A stretch of 64,000 nt of DNA, from positions 17,109-81,108 of the forward strand of contig NZ_VWXK01000028.1 in the NCBI RefSeq assembly GCF_011752565.1, read 5' to 3'. Source of the stretch: Pantoea sp. Ap-967. Its GTDB lineage: Bacteria > Pseudomonadota > Gammaproteobacteria > Pseudomonadales > Pseudomonadaceae. The notes under the pieces are model-generated. The model ran no database searches. It was given only the letters and a program-made list of their open reading frames with translations, and was not told where the DNA came from. The translations under genes and the position numbers were made by a program. Each line of letters opens with the position of its first letter. Position 1 is the stretch's first letter. Below are positions 53,642 to 61,853 of the stretch, one piece after another.

Positions 53642-53653
53642 AGGTGCCATTTC

Positions 53654-54004
53654 ATGAGCCAAGTCCTTACCGTTGTCCGCAATGCCCCCGCCGCGCCGCT
53701 GGGCACTCCCGTCCCGGCCCGCCTGCCCCTCGGCGAACCCATCGCCCAGGCCGCCACTGCCCAGGACCAGACCGACGAGGCCATCGGCGCCAGCATCGGA
53801 GTCTGGGAAAGCAGCCCTGGCGTGTTCCGCCGCCACCTGAAAAACCGTGAGTTCAGCCATATCGTCAGCGGCTGGTGCACCTTCACCCCCGACGGCGGCG
53901 AGCCGGTAGAACTGCGCGCCGGCGATGCGGTGCTGTTCCCGGAAAACTGCGAGGGGGTGTGGGATATCCGCGAAACCCTGCGCAAAACCTACGTGCTGTT
54001 CTAA
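53654..54004 (+). CDS. Cupin-domain protein (DUF861/cupin_3 type)
   Basis: 116 aa single cupin. The segment FSHIVSGWCTFTPDGGEPVELRAGDAVLFPENCEGVWDI is typical of the ureidoglycine aminohydrolase/EutQ-like group. Only one of the usual His ligands is evident, so metal binding is uncertain. The second gene of the MFS operon; it may bind or isomerise a pathway intermediate. Confidence 0.82.
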   Translation: MSQVLTVVRNAPAAPLGTPVPARLPLGEPIAQAATAQDQTDEAIGASIGVWESSPGVFRRHLKNREFSHIVSGWCTFTPDGGEPVELRAGDAVLFPENCEGVWDIRETLRKTYVLF

Positions 54005-54015
54005 GGACCCTGTTG

Positions 54016-54354
54016 ATGATCGAACGTATCAACCCAGGCAAACGGGCCAGCCAGATGGTGCTGGTGGACGGGCGCATCGAAACCTCTGGCATCGTTGCCC
54101 TGCAACCGGGCGACATCGCTGCGCAAACCCGCTGCGTATTGGCGCAGTTGGAGCAGTGGCTGGCGCAGGTCGGCGCGGGCAAGGGCAACCTCACCCGCAT
54201 GCAGATCTGGCTGGCCGACATGGGTGAGTTTGCGCCGATGAACGAGGTGTATGACGCCTGGGTGGGTGATCAGCCGCCGGTGCGAGCCTGCGTCGGGGCT
54301 GCGCTGGCAGCCCCTGAATACCGCATCGAGATCCAGGCCTTCGGCCAGCTCTAA
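54016..54354 (+). CDS. RidA-family enamine/imine deaminase
   Basis: 112 aa YjgF/YER057c/UK114 protein. The conserved Arg90 (QPPVRACVGA) and Glu105 (YRIEIQAFG) match the RidA active site. Such enzymes hydrolyse the imines that amine or amino acid oxidation releases, which fits the nearby flavin oxidases. The start is the ATG 11 bases after the cupin stop; a longer open frame upstream only overlaps the cupin gene. Confidence 0.88.
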   Translation: MIERINPGKRASQMVLVDGRIETSGIVALQPGDIAAQTRCVLAQLEQWLAQVGAGKGNLTRMQIWLADMGEFAPMNEVYDAWVGDQPPVRACVGAALAAPEYRIEIQAFGQL

Positions 54355-54365
54355 GCGCCACACGG

Positions 54366-54410
54366 TCCCTGTAGGTACGGCCCATCGCGACACAAGGCCG
54401 CGCCTACAGG
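54366..54410. repeat. REP-like hairpin between convergent genes
   Basis: CCTGTAGG(TAC)GGC pairs with GCC(GCG)CCTACAGG-type bases to form a single REP-like stem after the RidA gene and next to the regulator gene's stop. It probably ends both transcripts. Confidence 0.6.
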
Positions 54411-55465
54411 TCCGGGTCCAGCCCCACCTTGTCGCCATGCCAGTCAAACCGCTCCACTTCATGCCGGCGCTTACGGAAGTTGTAAGGCGTCTCGCCATAC
54501 TGTTTGCGGAACCACAAGATAAAGTGCGAGGCATCGGAAAAACCGCAGGCCAAGGCAATGGTGGTGATGTTCTGGCTGGTATTCACCAGCAATCGTCGGG
54601 CATGGTCCAGGCGCAGCTTGCGCCAGTAGTTGGCCGGTGGTTCCTGGGTATTGGCGACGAACTCGCGGTGCAACTGCCGGGGGTGGGTGCCCACCGCTTC
54701 AGCCACCGCCTTGAGGGTCATCGATGCGTCGAGGTTGGCGCGCATGAAGCTGATCGCCCGCTGCACGCGGTCGTTCAGGTACACGCTCTGCGTGGCGGCC
54801 TTGTCCTGCTGCTCGTCGGTGCGTTCATCCACCAGCAGGTACTCCAGCCCCTTTTGCGCCCGTACCGCGCCGCAATGCTGGCGGATCAGGTTGGCTGCCA
54901 GGTCAATGGCCGTACCACCCGGGCAGGTGATGATGCCGCGGTCGTCCACGTAGCTCTTGTCGATCACTGCCGTGGCCAGTGGAAAGCGCGCCTTGAACTC
55001 ATCACGCAAGGTGAAATGCAGTGCACAGCGCCTGCCATCGAGCAGCCCGGCTTTGCCCAGCACGAATGACCCTGAACACAAGGCGATGATCGGAATACTT
55101 GCCGCATGCACCTCACGCAGTGCATCCAGCAGCCAGTCCGGGGGGTGGCGGGTTTCGTCCAGCAGGCCACCGGCCAGCACGATGTAGTCGTACTGGGCGA
55201 ACAGGTTCAACGGCTTGGTCGGCGAAATCGGCATGCCACAACTGGCTGTAATCGGCTGGTCATCCAGCGTCATCCAGTCCCACTGGCAGAACACCTGCTG
55301 GCTGCGAAATGACTTGTCCGCCGCAAAGCGCAACGAGTCCACCAAACCTGCCACTGGCACCAGGGTGAAGTGGTTCATCAGCACGAAACCGACGCGCAAC
55401 TCAGGCTTGACCTGCGCAGTGATGACGGCGGCTTGTACCGGTTCTTCTTGTTGTTCGGCAAACAT
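54404..55465 (-). CDS. GlxA-family AraC-type transcriptional regulator
   Basis: 353 aa. An N-terminal DJ-1/PfpI-like domain (VGFVLMNHFTLVPVAGLVDSLR, ALCSGSFVLGKAGLLDGRRCALHF) precedes two AraC helix-turn-helix motifs (MTLKAVAEAVGTHPRQLHREF and ITTIALACGFSDASHFILWFRKQYG). Members such as GbdR, CdhR and ArgR control use of glycine betaine, carnitine or arginine in pseudomonads. It is divergent from the FAD oxidase operon and is the best candidate regulator of the whole cluster. Confidence 0.9.
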   Translation of the reverse strand: MFAEQQEEPVQAAVITAQVKPELRVGFVLMNHFTLVPVAGLVDSLRFAADKSFRSQQVFCQWDWMTLDDQPITASCGMPISPTKPLNLFAQYDYIVLAGGLLDETRHPPDWLLDALREVHAASIPIIALCSGSFVLGKAGLLDGRRCALHFTLRDEFKARFPLATAVIDKSYVDDRGIITCPGGTAIDLAANLIRQHCGAVRAQKGLEYLLVDERTDEQQDKAATQSVYLNDRVQRAISFMRANLDASMTLKAVAEAVGTHPRQLHREFVANTQEPPANYWRKLRLDHARRLLVNTSQNITTIALACGFSDASHFILWFRKQYGETPYNFRKRRHEVERFDWHGDKVGLDPDL

Positions 55466-55665
55466 GGACGCTGGCCTCGTGACATCCGTAATGGCGCCAT
55501 TTTAAGCCGCGCCCGGCGTCCGTCATATCATATGCATCCCCACAAATAGTAAGCCCGTGACAAAAGGCGGCGCCGTTCTATCAATTGTCATGGCTGTAAT
55601 ATCGTGCCCCTGGCTGCGCTGAGCATCATGTATGCACAAGATCAACATGCTCAGAGGCACCCCTC

Positions 55666-57057
55666 ATGTACCGTGGATTCTGGTATGCCCAGGCGCTGGA
55701 CCTGGACAGCGACCTGGCCCCTGCCCTGCAGGACTCGATTCAAGCCGACGTGTGCATCGTCGGCGGTGGCTTCCTTGGCCTGTGGTCGGCCATCCGCCTG
55801 AAACAGGCGCACCCGGAAAAAACCATCGTCGTCGTCGAGCGCGACCGCTGCGGCTCGGGGGCCAGCGGCCGTAACGGCGGCGTGGCCACCAACTGGTGGG
55901 GCAAGTACCTGTCGGTGCGCACCATCTGTGGTGACGTCGAGGCACGGCGCATCTGCGAGGCGGCCGAGTCGGCCATCGACGAGATCGGCAGTTTCTGCCA
56001 GGAACACGGCATCGACGCGCAGTACCGCAAGGACGGCTGGCTGTGGACTGCCACCAACCAGCGGCAGATGAATTCCTGGCGCGTGCTCACCGACGGCCTG
56101 CAGAAGCTCGACGTCAACCCGTTCCGGGAACTGGACCGCCAGACCATCCGCGGCCGCGTCGGCTCACCGCTGGTGCTGGGCGGCATCTTCGACCCCAACG
56201 CCGCCACCGTGCAGCCTGCCATGCTCGCCCGCGGCCTGCGCCGGGTAGCGCTGAAACTGGGTGTGCAGATCTTCGAGAAGTCGCCGTTCACCCACCTGGA
56301 GCGCGGCAAACACCCGGTCGTACACACCGCCAAGGGCCATGTGAAGGCCAACCACGTGGTACTGGCGCTGAACGCCTGGGGCGCGCAGTTTCCCGAGCTG
56401 CGCCGGATGATCGCCATCATGTCCAGCGACATGGTCGCCACCGCACCGGCCAAGGCCAAGCTCGACGCCATCGGCTTTAGCGGCGGCGAATGCATGACCG
56501 ACTCACGCACCGTGCTCAACTACTGGCGCAACACCCCGGACGGGCGCGTGGTATTCGGCAAGCCGCTGGGCCAGTTCGCCTACGCCGGGCGCATCGGCAA
56601 CCTGTATGAAAAACCCTCGCCAGCTGCCGACAAGGTGGCCGCCGAACTGCGCCGCCTGTACCCGCAACTGCAGGACGTACCGGTGGTCAGCAGCTGGACC
56701 GGGCCGATCGACCGGGCCATGAAAGGCCTGCCCAACTTCGGCTACCTCGACCAGCACCAGACGGTCAGCTACGGCATCGGCTTCTCCGGCAATGGTGTGG
56801 CCACCACGGTATTCGCCAGCCGCATCATCAAGTCGCTGGCCACCCACGCCAACGACGAATGGGCCAGCTGTGGCCTGGTCAACCAGAAGATGAAGCTGCT
56901 GCCGCCAGAGCCTCTGCGCTTCTTTGGCGCGCACCTGGTGCGCGATGCCCTGGTGCGCAAGGAGTCGCTGGAAGACCACGACCAGGATGCAGGCCTCATC
57001 ACCCGCCAGCTGGTCGGCATGGCCCCGGCCGGTTATGTGCCGGCACAGAAGAAATAA
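55666..57057 (+). CDS. DAO-type FAD-dependent oxidoreductase
   Basis: 463 aa. The FAD motif ADVCIVGGGFLGLWSAIRLKQ and GSGASGRNGGVATNWWG place it with the DadA/PuuB-type oxidases, as a second paralogue in this cluster. GIGFSGNGVATTVFASRI is the C-terminal FAD-contact segment. It is first of three genes (with a 2-hydroxyacid dehydrogenase and an aldehyde dehydrogenase) and lies opposite the GlxA-type regulator. It likely starts a pathway by oxidising an amine or N-substituted amino acid. Confidence 0.83.
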   Translation: MYRGFWYAQALDLDSDLAPALQDSIQADVCIVGGGFLGLWSAIRLKQAHPEKTIVVVERDRCGSGASGRNGGVATNWWGKYLSVRTICGDVEARRICEAAESAIDEIGSFCQEHGIDAQYRKDGWLWTATNQRQMNSWRVLTDGLQKLDVNPFRELDRQTIRGRVGSPLVLGGIFDPNAATVQPAMLARGLRRVALKLGVQIFEKSPFTHLERGKHPVVHTAKGHVKANHVVLALNAWGAQFPELRRMIAIMSSDMVATAPAKAKLDAIGFSGGECMTDSRTVLNYWRNTPDGRVVFGKPLGQFAYAGRIGNLYEKPSPAADKVAAELRRLYPQLQDVPVVSSWTGPIDRAMKGLPNFGYLDQHQTVSYGIGFSGNGVATTVFASRIIKSLATHANDEWASCGLVNQKMKLLPPEPLRFFGAHLVRDALVRKESLEDHDQDAGLITRQLVGMAPAGYVPAQKK

Positions 57058-57066
57058 GGATCGAGC

Positions 57067-58035
57067 ATGAGCGAACGTATCGTCTTTCTCGACGACGAGG
57101 GCCTGGCGCCCTCGACCCGTCTCAAGCGCCCGGACTGCGCCCACACCTGGCAGCAGTTCGCCTACACCCACCCCGACCAAGTGCTGGAGCACCTGCAGGA
57201 CGCCACCGTGGCGCTGACCTGCAGCGTGCCACTGCGCGAAGAGCACCTGCGCCAGTTGCCCAAGCTGAAGATGATCTCGCTGGCCCTCACCGGCCGCGAC
57301 ATTGTCGACGTCGACTACTGCCACGCCCACGGCATCGAAGTGGCGAGCGTGCCGGGCTACGCCGCCAATACCGTGGCCGAACACAGCCTGGCGATGATCC
57401 TCGAACTGTTCCGCCGCCCGGCCGCGTTCACCCGGCTGATGCGCCAGGTGCATGCCGGCGACAAGCCGCATCAGAACATCTACTTCAATCACCGCATCCG
57501 CGATGTGCGCGACAAGCAACTGGCGATCATCGGCGGCGGCCCGATCGCCCTGCGCCTGGCGCACCTGGCGCGGGCCTTTGGCATGCAGGTGCTGTTCGAA
57601 GACCGTGGCGGCAAACGCAAAGGCCCTGACTGCCGGCCATTGGCCGAGCTGCTGCAAGGCTGCGACGTGCTGTCGATCAACTGCCCGCTCACGCCCGAAA
57701 CCCACAACCTGATCGATGCCGAACAACTGGCCCTGATGAAGCCTGATGCCGTGGTGGTCAACACCGGCCGTGGCGGCGTGGTCAACGAGGCAGCGCTGAT
57801 CGAGGCGCTGCAGGCCGGCCGCCTGGGGGGCGTGGCCCTGGACGTGGTGGAAGTGGAGCCCCTGCACCCGAGCAACCCGCTGTTCCAGCTGATCGAACGC
57901 GACGACTTCCTGCTCAACCCGCACATCGCCTGGAGTAGCGAAGACGCCATGCAGCAACTGATGGACAGTGCCGTGGACAACATCAGCGACTTCTTCGCCC
58001 GCCAACTTTCTGCAAAAAGGATCCGCAGCGCATGA
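57067..58035 (+). CDS. D-isomer-specific 2-hydroxyacid dehydrogenase family protein
   Basis: 322 aa. The catalytic triad of the family is visible: Arg in NTGRGGVVNE, Glu in VVEVEPLHPSNPL and His in LLNPHIAWSS. The nucleotide motif is GGGPIALRLA, with Ala in place of the third Gly. It would interconvert a 2-oxo acid and its D-hydroxy acid with NAD(P)H. It overlaps the aldehyde dehydrogenase gene by four bases. Confidence 0.87.
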   Translation: MSERIVFLDDEGLAPSTRLKRPDCAHTWQQFAYTHPDQVLEHLQDATVALTCSVPLREEHLRQLPKLKMISLALTGRDIVDVDYCHAHGIEVASVPGYAANTVAEHSLAMILELFRRPAAFTRLMRQVHAGDKPHQNIYFNHRIRDVRDKQLAIIGGGPIALRLAHLARAFGMQVLFEDRGGKRKGPDCRPLAELLQGCDVLSINCPLTPETHNLIDAEQLALMKPDAVVVNTGRGGVVNEAALIEALQAGRLGGVALDVVEVEPLHPSNPLFQLIERDDFLLNPHIAWSSEDAMQQLMDSAVDNISDFFARQLSAKRIRSA

Positions 58036-59483
58036 CCCTCGTTACCAAGAGCAGCTACATCGATGGCGCCTTCGTCGCGCTCGGCAGCAGCACCGACATC
58101 CTGGAAAACCGCAACCCGTCCAACCCGGGTGAAGTGCTTGAACGCTTCGAGCGCGCCGACCAGCAGTTGACCGAACAGGCCATCGCCGCTGCCCGCCGTG
58201 CTCAGCCGGCCTGGGCGCGCAGTAACCCACAACAGCGCGCCGACGCGCTGGACTTCATCGGTACCCAAATTCTCGCCCGCCGTGAGGAACTGGCCACGCT
58301 GCTGGCCCGCGAAGAGGGCAAGGTGGTACGCGAAGCGTTGGGCGAAGTGGACCGCGCCGGGCGTTCGTTCAAGTTCTACGCCCAGGAAGCCCTGCGCAGC
58401 GAGGGCGAAAAGTACCAGTCGGTGCGCCAGGACGTGGGCATCGATGTGTTCACCCAGCCGCTGGGCGTGGTCGGCATCATCGCGCCGTGGAACTTCCCCA
58501 TCGCCATCCCGGCGTGGAAGATCGCCCCGGCGCTGTGCTTCGGCAACTGCGTGGTGTTCAAACCGGCCGAACTGGTGCCCTCCTCGGCCTGGGCGCTGGC
58601 CGAGATCATCTCCCGCGCCGGCCTGCCAGCCGGCGTATTCAACATGCTCATCGGCCCGGGGCGCAGCGTCGGTGACACGCTGATCCGCTCGCCGCTGGTC
58701 GACGGTATCAGCTTCACCGGCTCCGAACACACCGGCCGGCAAATCGCCCGCCTGGCAGCCGAAGGCATGAAGAAAGTGCAGCTGGAAATGGGCGGCAAGA
58801 ACCCGCTGATCGTGCTGGACGATGCCGACCTGGAACACGCCGTGGAGGTGGCCCTGAACGGCTCGTTCTACAGCACCGGCCAGCGTTGCACGGCCAGTTC
58901 GCGGGTGATCGTGACGGCAGGTATTCATGACGCCTTCGTTGCGCGCCTGGCTGAACGCACCCGCGCCCTGAAGGTGGGCGATGCGCTGCAGGCCAGCACC
59001 GACATCGGCCCGGTGGTCGACAGCAGGCAATTGGAGCAAAACCTGTCTTACGTTGCCGCGGGCCTGGAACAAGGTGCGAAGCTGGTATGTGGTGGCGAGC
59101 GGGTCGACAACCAGGCCGGGGCGTATTGGTTTACCCCGGCGCTGTTCACCGAGGTAACGCCAAACATGCGCATCTACCGCGAAGAAATCTTCGGGCCGGT
59201 GTTGAGCGTGCTCAAGGTGAACGACTACGACGAAGCGTTTGCGGCTGCCGAGGATACGGCGTTTGGCCTGTCTGCCGGCATCGTCACCACCTCGCTGCGC
59301 CATGCCGAGCATTTCAAGCGCAACAGTTCGGCGGGGATGGTCATGGTCAACTTGCCGACGGCGGGGGTGGACTACCACGTGCCGTTTGGGGGCAATGGTG
59401 CGTCGAGCCTGGGCTCGCGTGAGCAAGGCACGCATGCACGGCAGTTCTTTACCCGGGTCAAGACGACCTACCAATTGGCCTGA
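58032..59483 (+). CDS. Aldehyde dehydrogenase family protein
   Basis: 483 aa NAD(P)-dependent ALDH. Catalytic Cys is in GQRCTASSRV, Glu in QLEMGGKNP and Asn in IAPWNFPIAIP. Overall it resembles alpha-ketoglutaric semialdehyde and succinic semialdehyde dehydrogenases, so it may oxidise an omega-semialdehyde formed after amine oxidation. It overlaps the previous gene and is convergent with the DapA-family gene. Confidence 0.88.
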   Translation: MTLVTKSSYIDGAFVALGSSTDILENRNPSNPGEVLERFERADQQLTEQAIAAARRAQPAWARSNPQQRADALDFIGTQILARREELATLLAREEGKVVREALGEVDRAGRSFKFYAQEALRSEGEKYQSVRQDVGIDVFTQPLGVVGIIAPWNFPIAIPAWKIAPALCFGNCVVFKPAELVPSSAWALAEIISRAGLPAGVFNMLIGPGRSVGDTLIRSPLVDGISFTGSEHTGRQIARLAAEGMKKVQLEMGGKNPLIVLDDADLEHAVEVALNGSFYSTGQRCTASSRVIVTAGIHDAFVARLAERTRALKVGDALQASTDIGPVVDSRQLEQNLSYVAAGLEQGAKLVCGGERVDNQAGAYWFTPALFTEVTPNMRIYREEIFGPVLSVLKVNDYDEAFAAAEDTAFGLSAGIVTTSLRHAEHFKRNSSAGMVMVNLPTAGVDYHVPFGGNGASSLGSREQGTHARQFFTRVKTTYQLA

Positions 59484-59525
59484 TGGCTGACCCCGCTACG
59501 AACATCGTTCATGCGCCTTCGGCAA

Positions 59526-60419
59526 TCACGAGGCGGAAGTTTCGCGCTCGATCAGAGGAGCCAGGGCATCACGCAAGGCCACTTGCTTTTCATCCGAAAG
59601 GCGGGCCAATGGACGGCGTGGATTACCTGCGCCGTACCCCATGATTTCTGCACCTGCGTATACAGATTGGACGTAATCGCCCTGCCAGATCAGCGACATG
59701 ACTGGCGCCAGGGTTTTCCAGATGTGTTGCACGTCGTCCCACTTACGCGCTTGGGCTGCGTTGACCAAGGCCACACAGGTTTTCGGGGCCATGTTGGCAC
59801 CACCCCAGATCAGACCGGCAGCACCGGCAAACAGGGCAAAAGGTACGAGTGGATCAGCGCCGTTCATGGTCGGGAGGCCAGTGCGAACCAACGAAGCCTG
59901 GGCCGCCAGGTCACCACTGCTGTCTTTCACGGATACGAAATTGGGGATTTCGCTGAGCTGTTTGAACAGCGATGGAGTGACTTCCACGCCGACAGCCTGC
60001 GGTACGTTGTAGCCAATGATCGGCAGACCGGCTTCGGAGACACTCGTGTAGAAATCAATGATGCCCTGATCGTCAGTCGGGCCCTCGAAGAATGGTGGCA
60101 GCACCATCACACCATCGGCACCGCAGTCTTTTGCGTGACGAGTGCGCTCGACCACTTCTTCAACCAACAGAGCGGAAGTCTGTGCAATGACTCGGGCACG
60201 GCCATTGATCACCTTGGCGCCGAATGCAACGAGTTCCTTCGACTCGTCTTTGCTGAGATACACATGCATACCGGTGCCAGAGCTGAGTACGAAGCCATGA
60301 ACGCCAGCCGCAAGGTAGCGTTCGATCAGCGCTTCAAATTGCGCATAATCAATCTTGTCGTTTGCATCGAATGGAGTAGTAATTGCGAGATTGACACCGT
60401 TAAACATGAATGCAGACAT
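59526..60419 (-). CDS. Dihydrodipicolinate synthase (DapA) family aldolase/lyase
   Basis: 297-aa TIM-barrel class I aldolase. The Schiff-base lysine is in FVSVKDSSGD and the proton-shuttle Tyr in GYNVPQAVG. The DapA GTTGE motif is replaced by SSGTGMHVYL, so this is not lysine biosynthesis but a catabolic family member, such as a keto-deoxy sugar acid or hydroxyproline-pathway enzyme. AAGGAA precedes the ATG. Neighbouring aldehyde dehydrogenase is in keeping with such pathways. Composition is less GC-rich than the cluster to its left. Confidence 0.85.
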   Translation of the reverse strand: MSAFMFNGVNLAITTPFDANDKIDYAQFEALIERYLAAGVHGFVLSSGTGMHVYLSKDESKELVAFGAKVINGRARVIAQTSALLVEEVVERTRHAKDCGADGVMVLPPFFEGPTDDQGIIDFYTSVSEAGLPIIGYNVPQAVGVEVTPSLFKQLSEIPNFVSVKDSSGDLAAQASLVRTGLPTMNGADPLVPFALFAGAAGLIWGGANMAPKTCVALVNAAQARKWDDVQHIWKTLAPVMSLIWQGDYVQSVYAGAEIMGYGAGNPRRPLARLSDEKQVALRDALAPLIERETSAS

Positions 60420-60841
60420 TAGTCTATTCCTTGTTCTTGTCTTTCAACGAGCAAAAAAGTGGCAGTTGCAGACGTTCATCAAATGAACCTATGCATTCGA
60501 GTTGTCACTTGTCTTGTGGGAAAGGGTAGGCGTCATGAAGCCTTAAAAAAAGCGACTTTTAAGAAGCGCATGTGATGAGAAAAAGTTATGGTTCCAGCGA
60601 ATGCGAGCGTCGCTGATGCAGCGCTGGACTCACTTGGAATGATGCCAAGGCCTGGCGTGGTCGGTACCGTGATGTGCCGGTTCTCAACCTTGCTGCCCAT
60701 TTCGGAGGCATAATTGCCTTCGATGCAGGGTGGGCAACCCAGACACCCTCCAACAGGCGCCATGATCGCCCCTCCCAAGGTGTCACGTCGCTGAGCACAC
60801 TCGTATGGGAAATCGAGCACCTGACCTGTAGGGAGTCGTTA
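60420..60841. other. Intergenic region between DapA-family and LysR genes
   Basis: About 420 bases without a supported gene. The left part (60420-60600) is A/T-rich and likely carries the divergent promoters. The right part could be read as an N-terminal extension of the LysR gene but has no ribosome site and no LTTR similarity. Confidence 0.45.
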
Positions 60842-61819
60842 GTGGTCAAGCATACCAAGCCGGACTTCGCGTTGTTGAAGCTACCCTCGCTGCATGCAAT
60901 ACGAACCTTTGTTGCTGCTGCCAGGTATCAAAATTTCACCCGTGCTGCAGAGGCGCTCTGTGTCAGCCAAGCCGCTATAAGCCGCCAGATACGTGATCTG
61001 GAAGAGGATCTTGGCACGGAGCTTTTCCTGCGCGCAGGCCGGTCAGTGGAGCTCACCAGCGCGGGGTCGCTGCTGTTTGATACTGTGCAACTGTCGCTCG
61101 GAAATATATCCCGCACCACGGAGCGGATTCGCGGAAAATCAGGTGCCAAGAAAACCATCACGCTGTGCTGCAGCCCCGCGTTTGCACGGTTTTGGCTGGC
61201 CCCGCGCCTCAGGGATTTCATCACGCAGAACACTGATATTGATGTCAACATAATCACCACTCACAGCTTTTTCTCCCTAGACCCCGGCCTAACACCCGAC
61301 TTCTTCATCACAAAGTGGAAGCGCGTTCATGACGGCTATACCTCTCAACCAATTTTTTCCGATGTCATTTACCCCGTGTGCTCACCCGGCTATTTGGAGA
61401 AAAACCCGGACGCCAATAATCTGAACGGCATTTTGAATGGTTCATTACTCAACCTAACGCACCATGGCCGCTCTCAAGTAGACGAACATGTCGACTGGAA
61501 CCTGTGGTTTGCCTATCAAAATGCGGACATCAAAGAGCGCCCGGCCGATGCGATACAACTGCTGACCAACGACTATGGCACCATCATTGATCTCGCACTG
61601 GACCATCAGGGTGTCGCCCTGGGTTGGAACTATTTAGTAGCCCCATTGATTGAAAAAGGGCTGCTGATGCGGCCAGTACGAGAGTCCATGGCACTGTCCG
61701 AAACCCTGCATTTCCTCTCGATGCGCGACGATCTGACTGAAGATGAATGCAGCCTGCGCCTGCACGCATGGGTGCTCGAACAGGTTAGGCAGATGGAGGA
61801 GTCCGTCCTCAATCGATGA
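60842..61819 (+). CDS. LysR-family regulator (GcvA-like)
   Basis: 325 aa from a GTG with GGGAG six bases upstream. The helix-turn-helix is NFTRAAEALCVSQAAISRQIRDLEEDLG, typical of the GcvA subgroup. The effector domain has LCCSPAFARFWLAPRLRDF and a fairly long C-terminus. It is divergent from the DapA-family gene, its likely target. Base composition is near 50-55% GC, clearly lower than most of the window, so recent transfer is likely. Confidence 0.83.
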   Translation: MVKHTKPDFALLKLPSLHAIRTFVAAARYQNFTRAAEALCVSQAAISRQIRDLEEDLGTELFLRAGRSVELTSAGSLLFDTVQLSLGNISRTTERIRGKSGAKKTITLCCSPAFARFWLAPRLRDFITQNTDIDVNIITTHSFFSLDPGLTPDFFITKWKRVHDGYTSQPIFSDVIYPVCSPGYLEKNPDANNLNGILNGSLLNLTHHGRSQVDEHVDWNLWFAYQNADIKERPADAIQLLTNDYGTIIDLALDHQGVALGWNYLVAPLIEKGLLMRPVRESMALSETLHFLSMRDDLTEDECSLRLHAWVLEQVRQMEESVLNR

Positions 61820-61853
61820 GCTGGAGGGATGAAAAACCCGGTTCCCCTTCTCC

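Noticed and set aside
60674..60841. 56-residue N-terminal extension of the GcvA-like regulator
   Set aside because: The extension has no ribosome site at its start and no LTTR similarity; the GTG at 60842 has GGGAG at proper distance.
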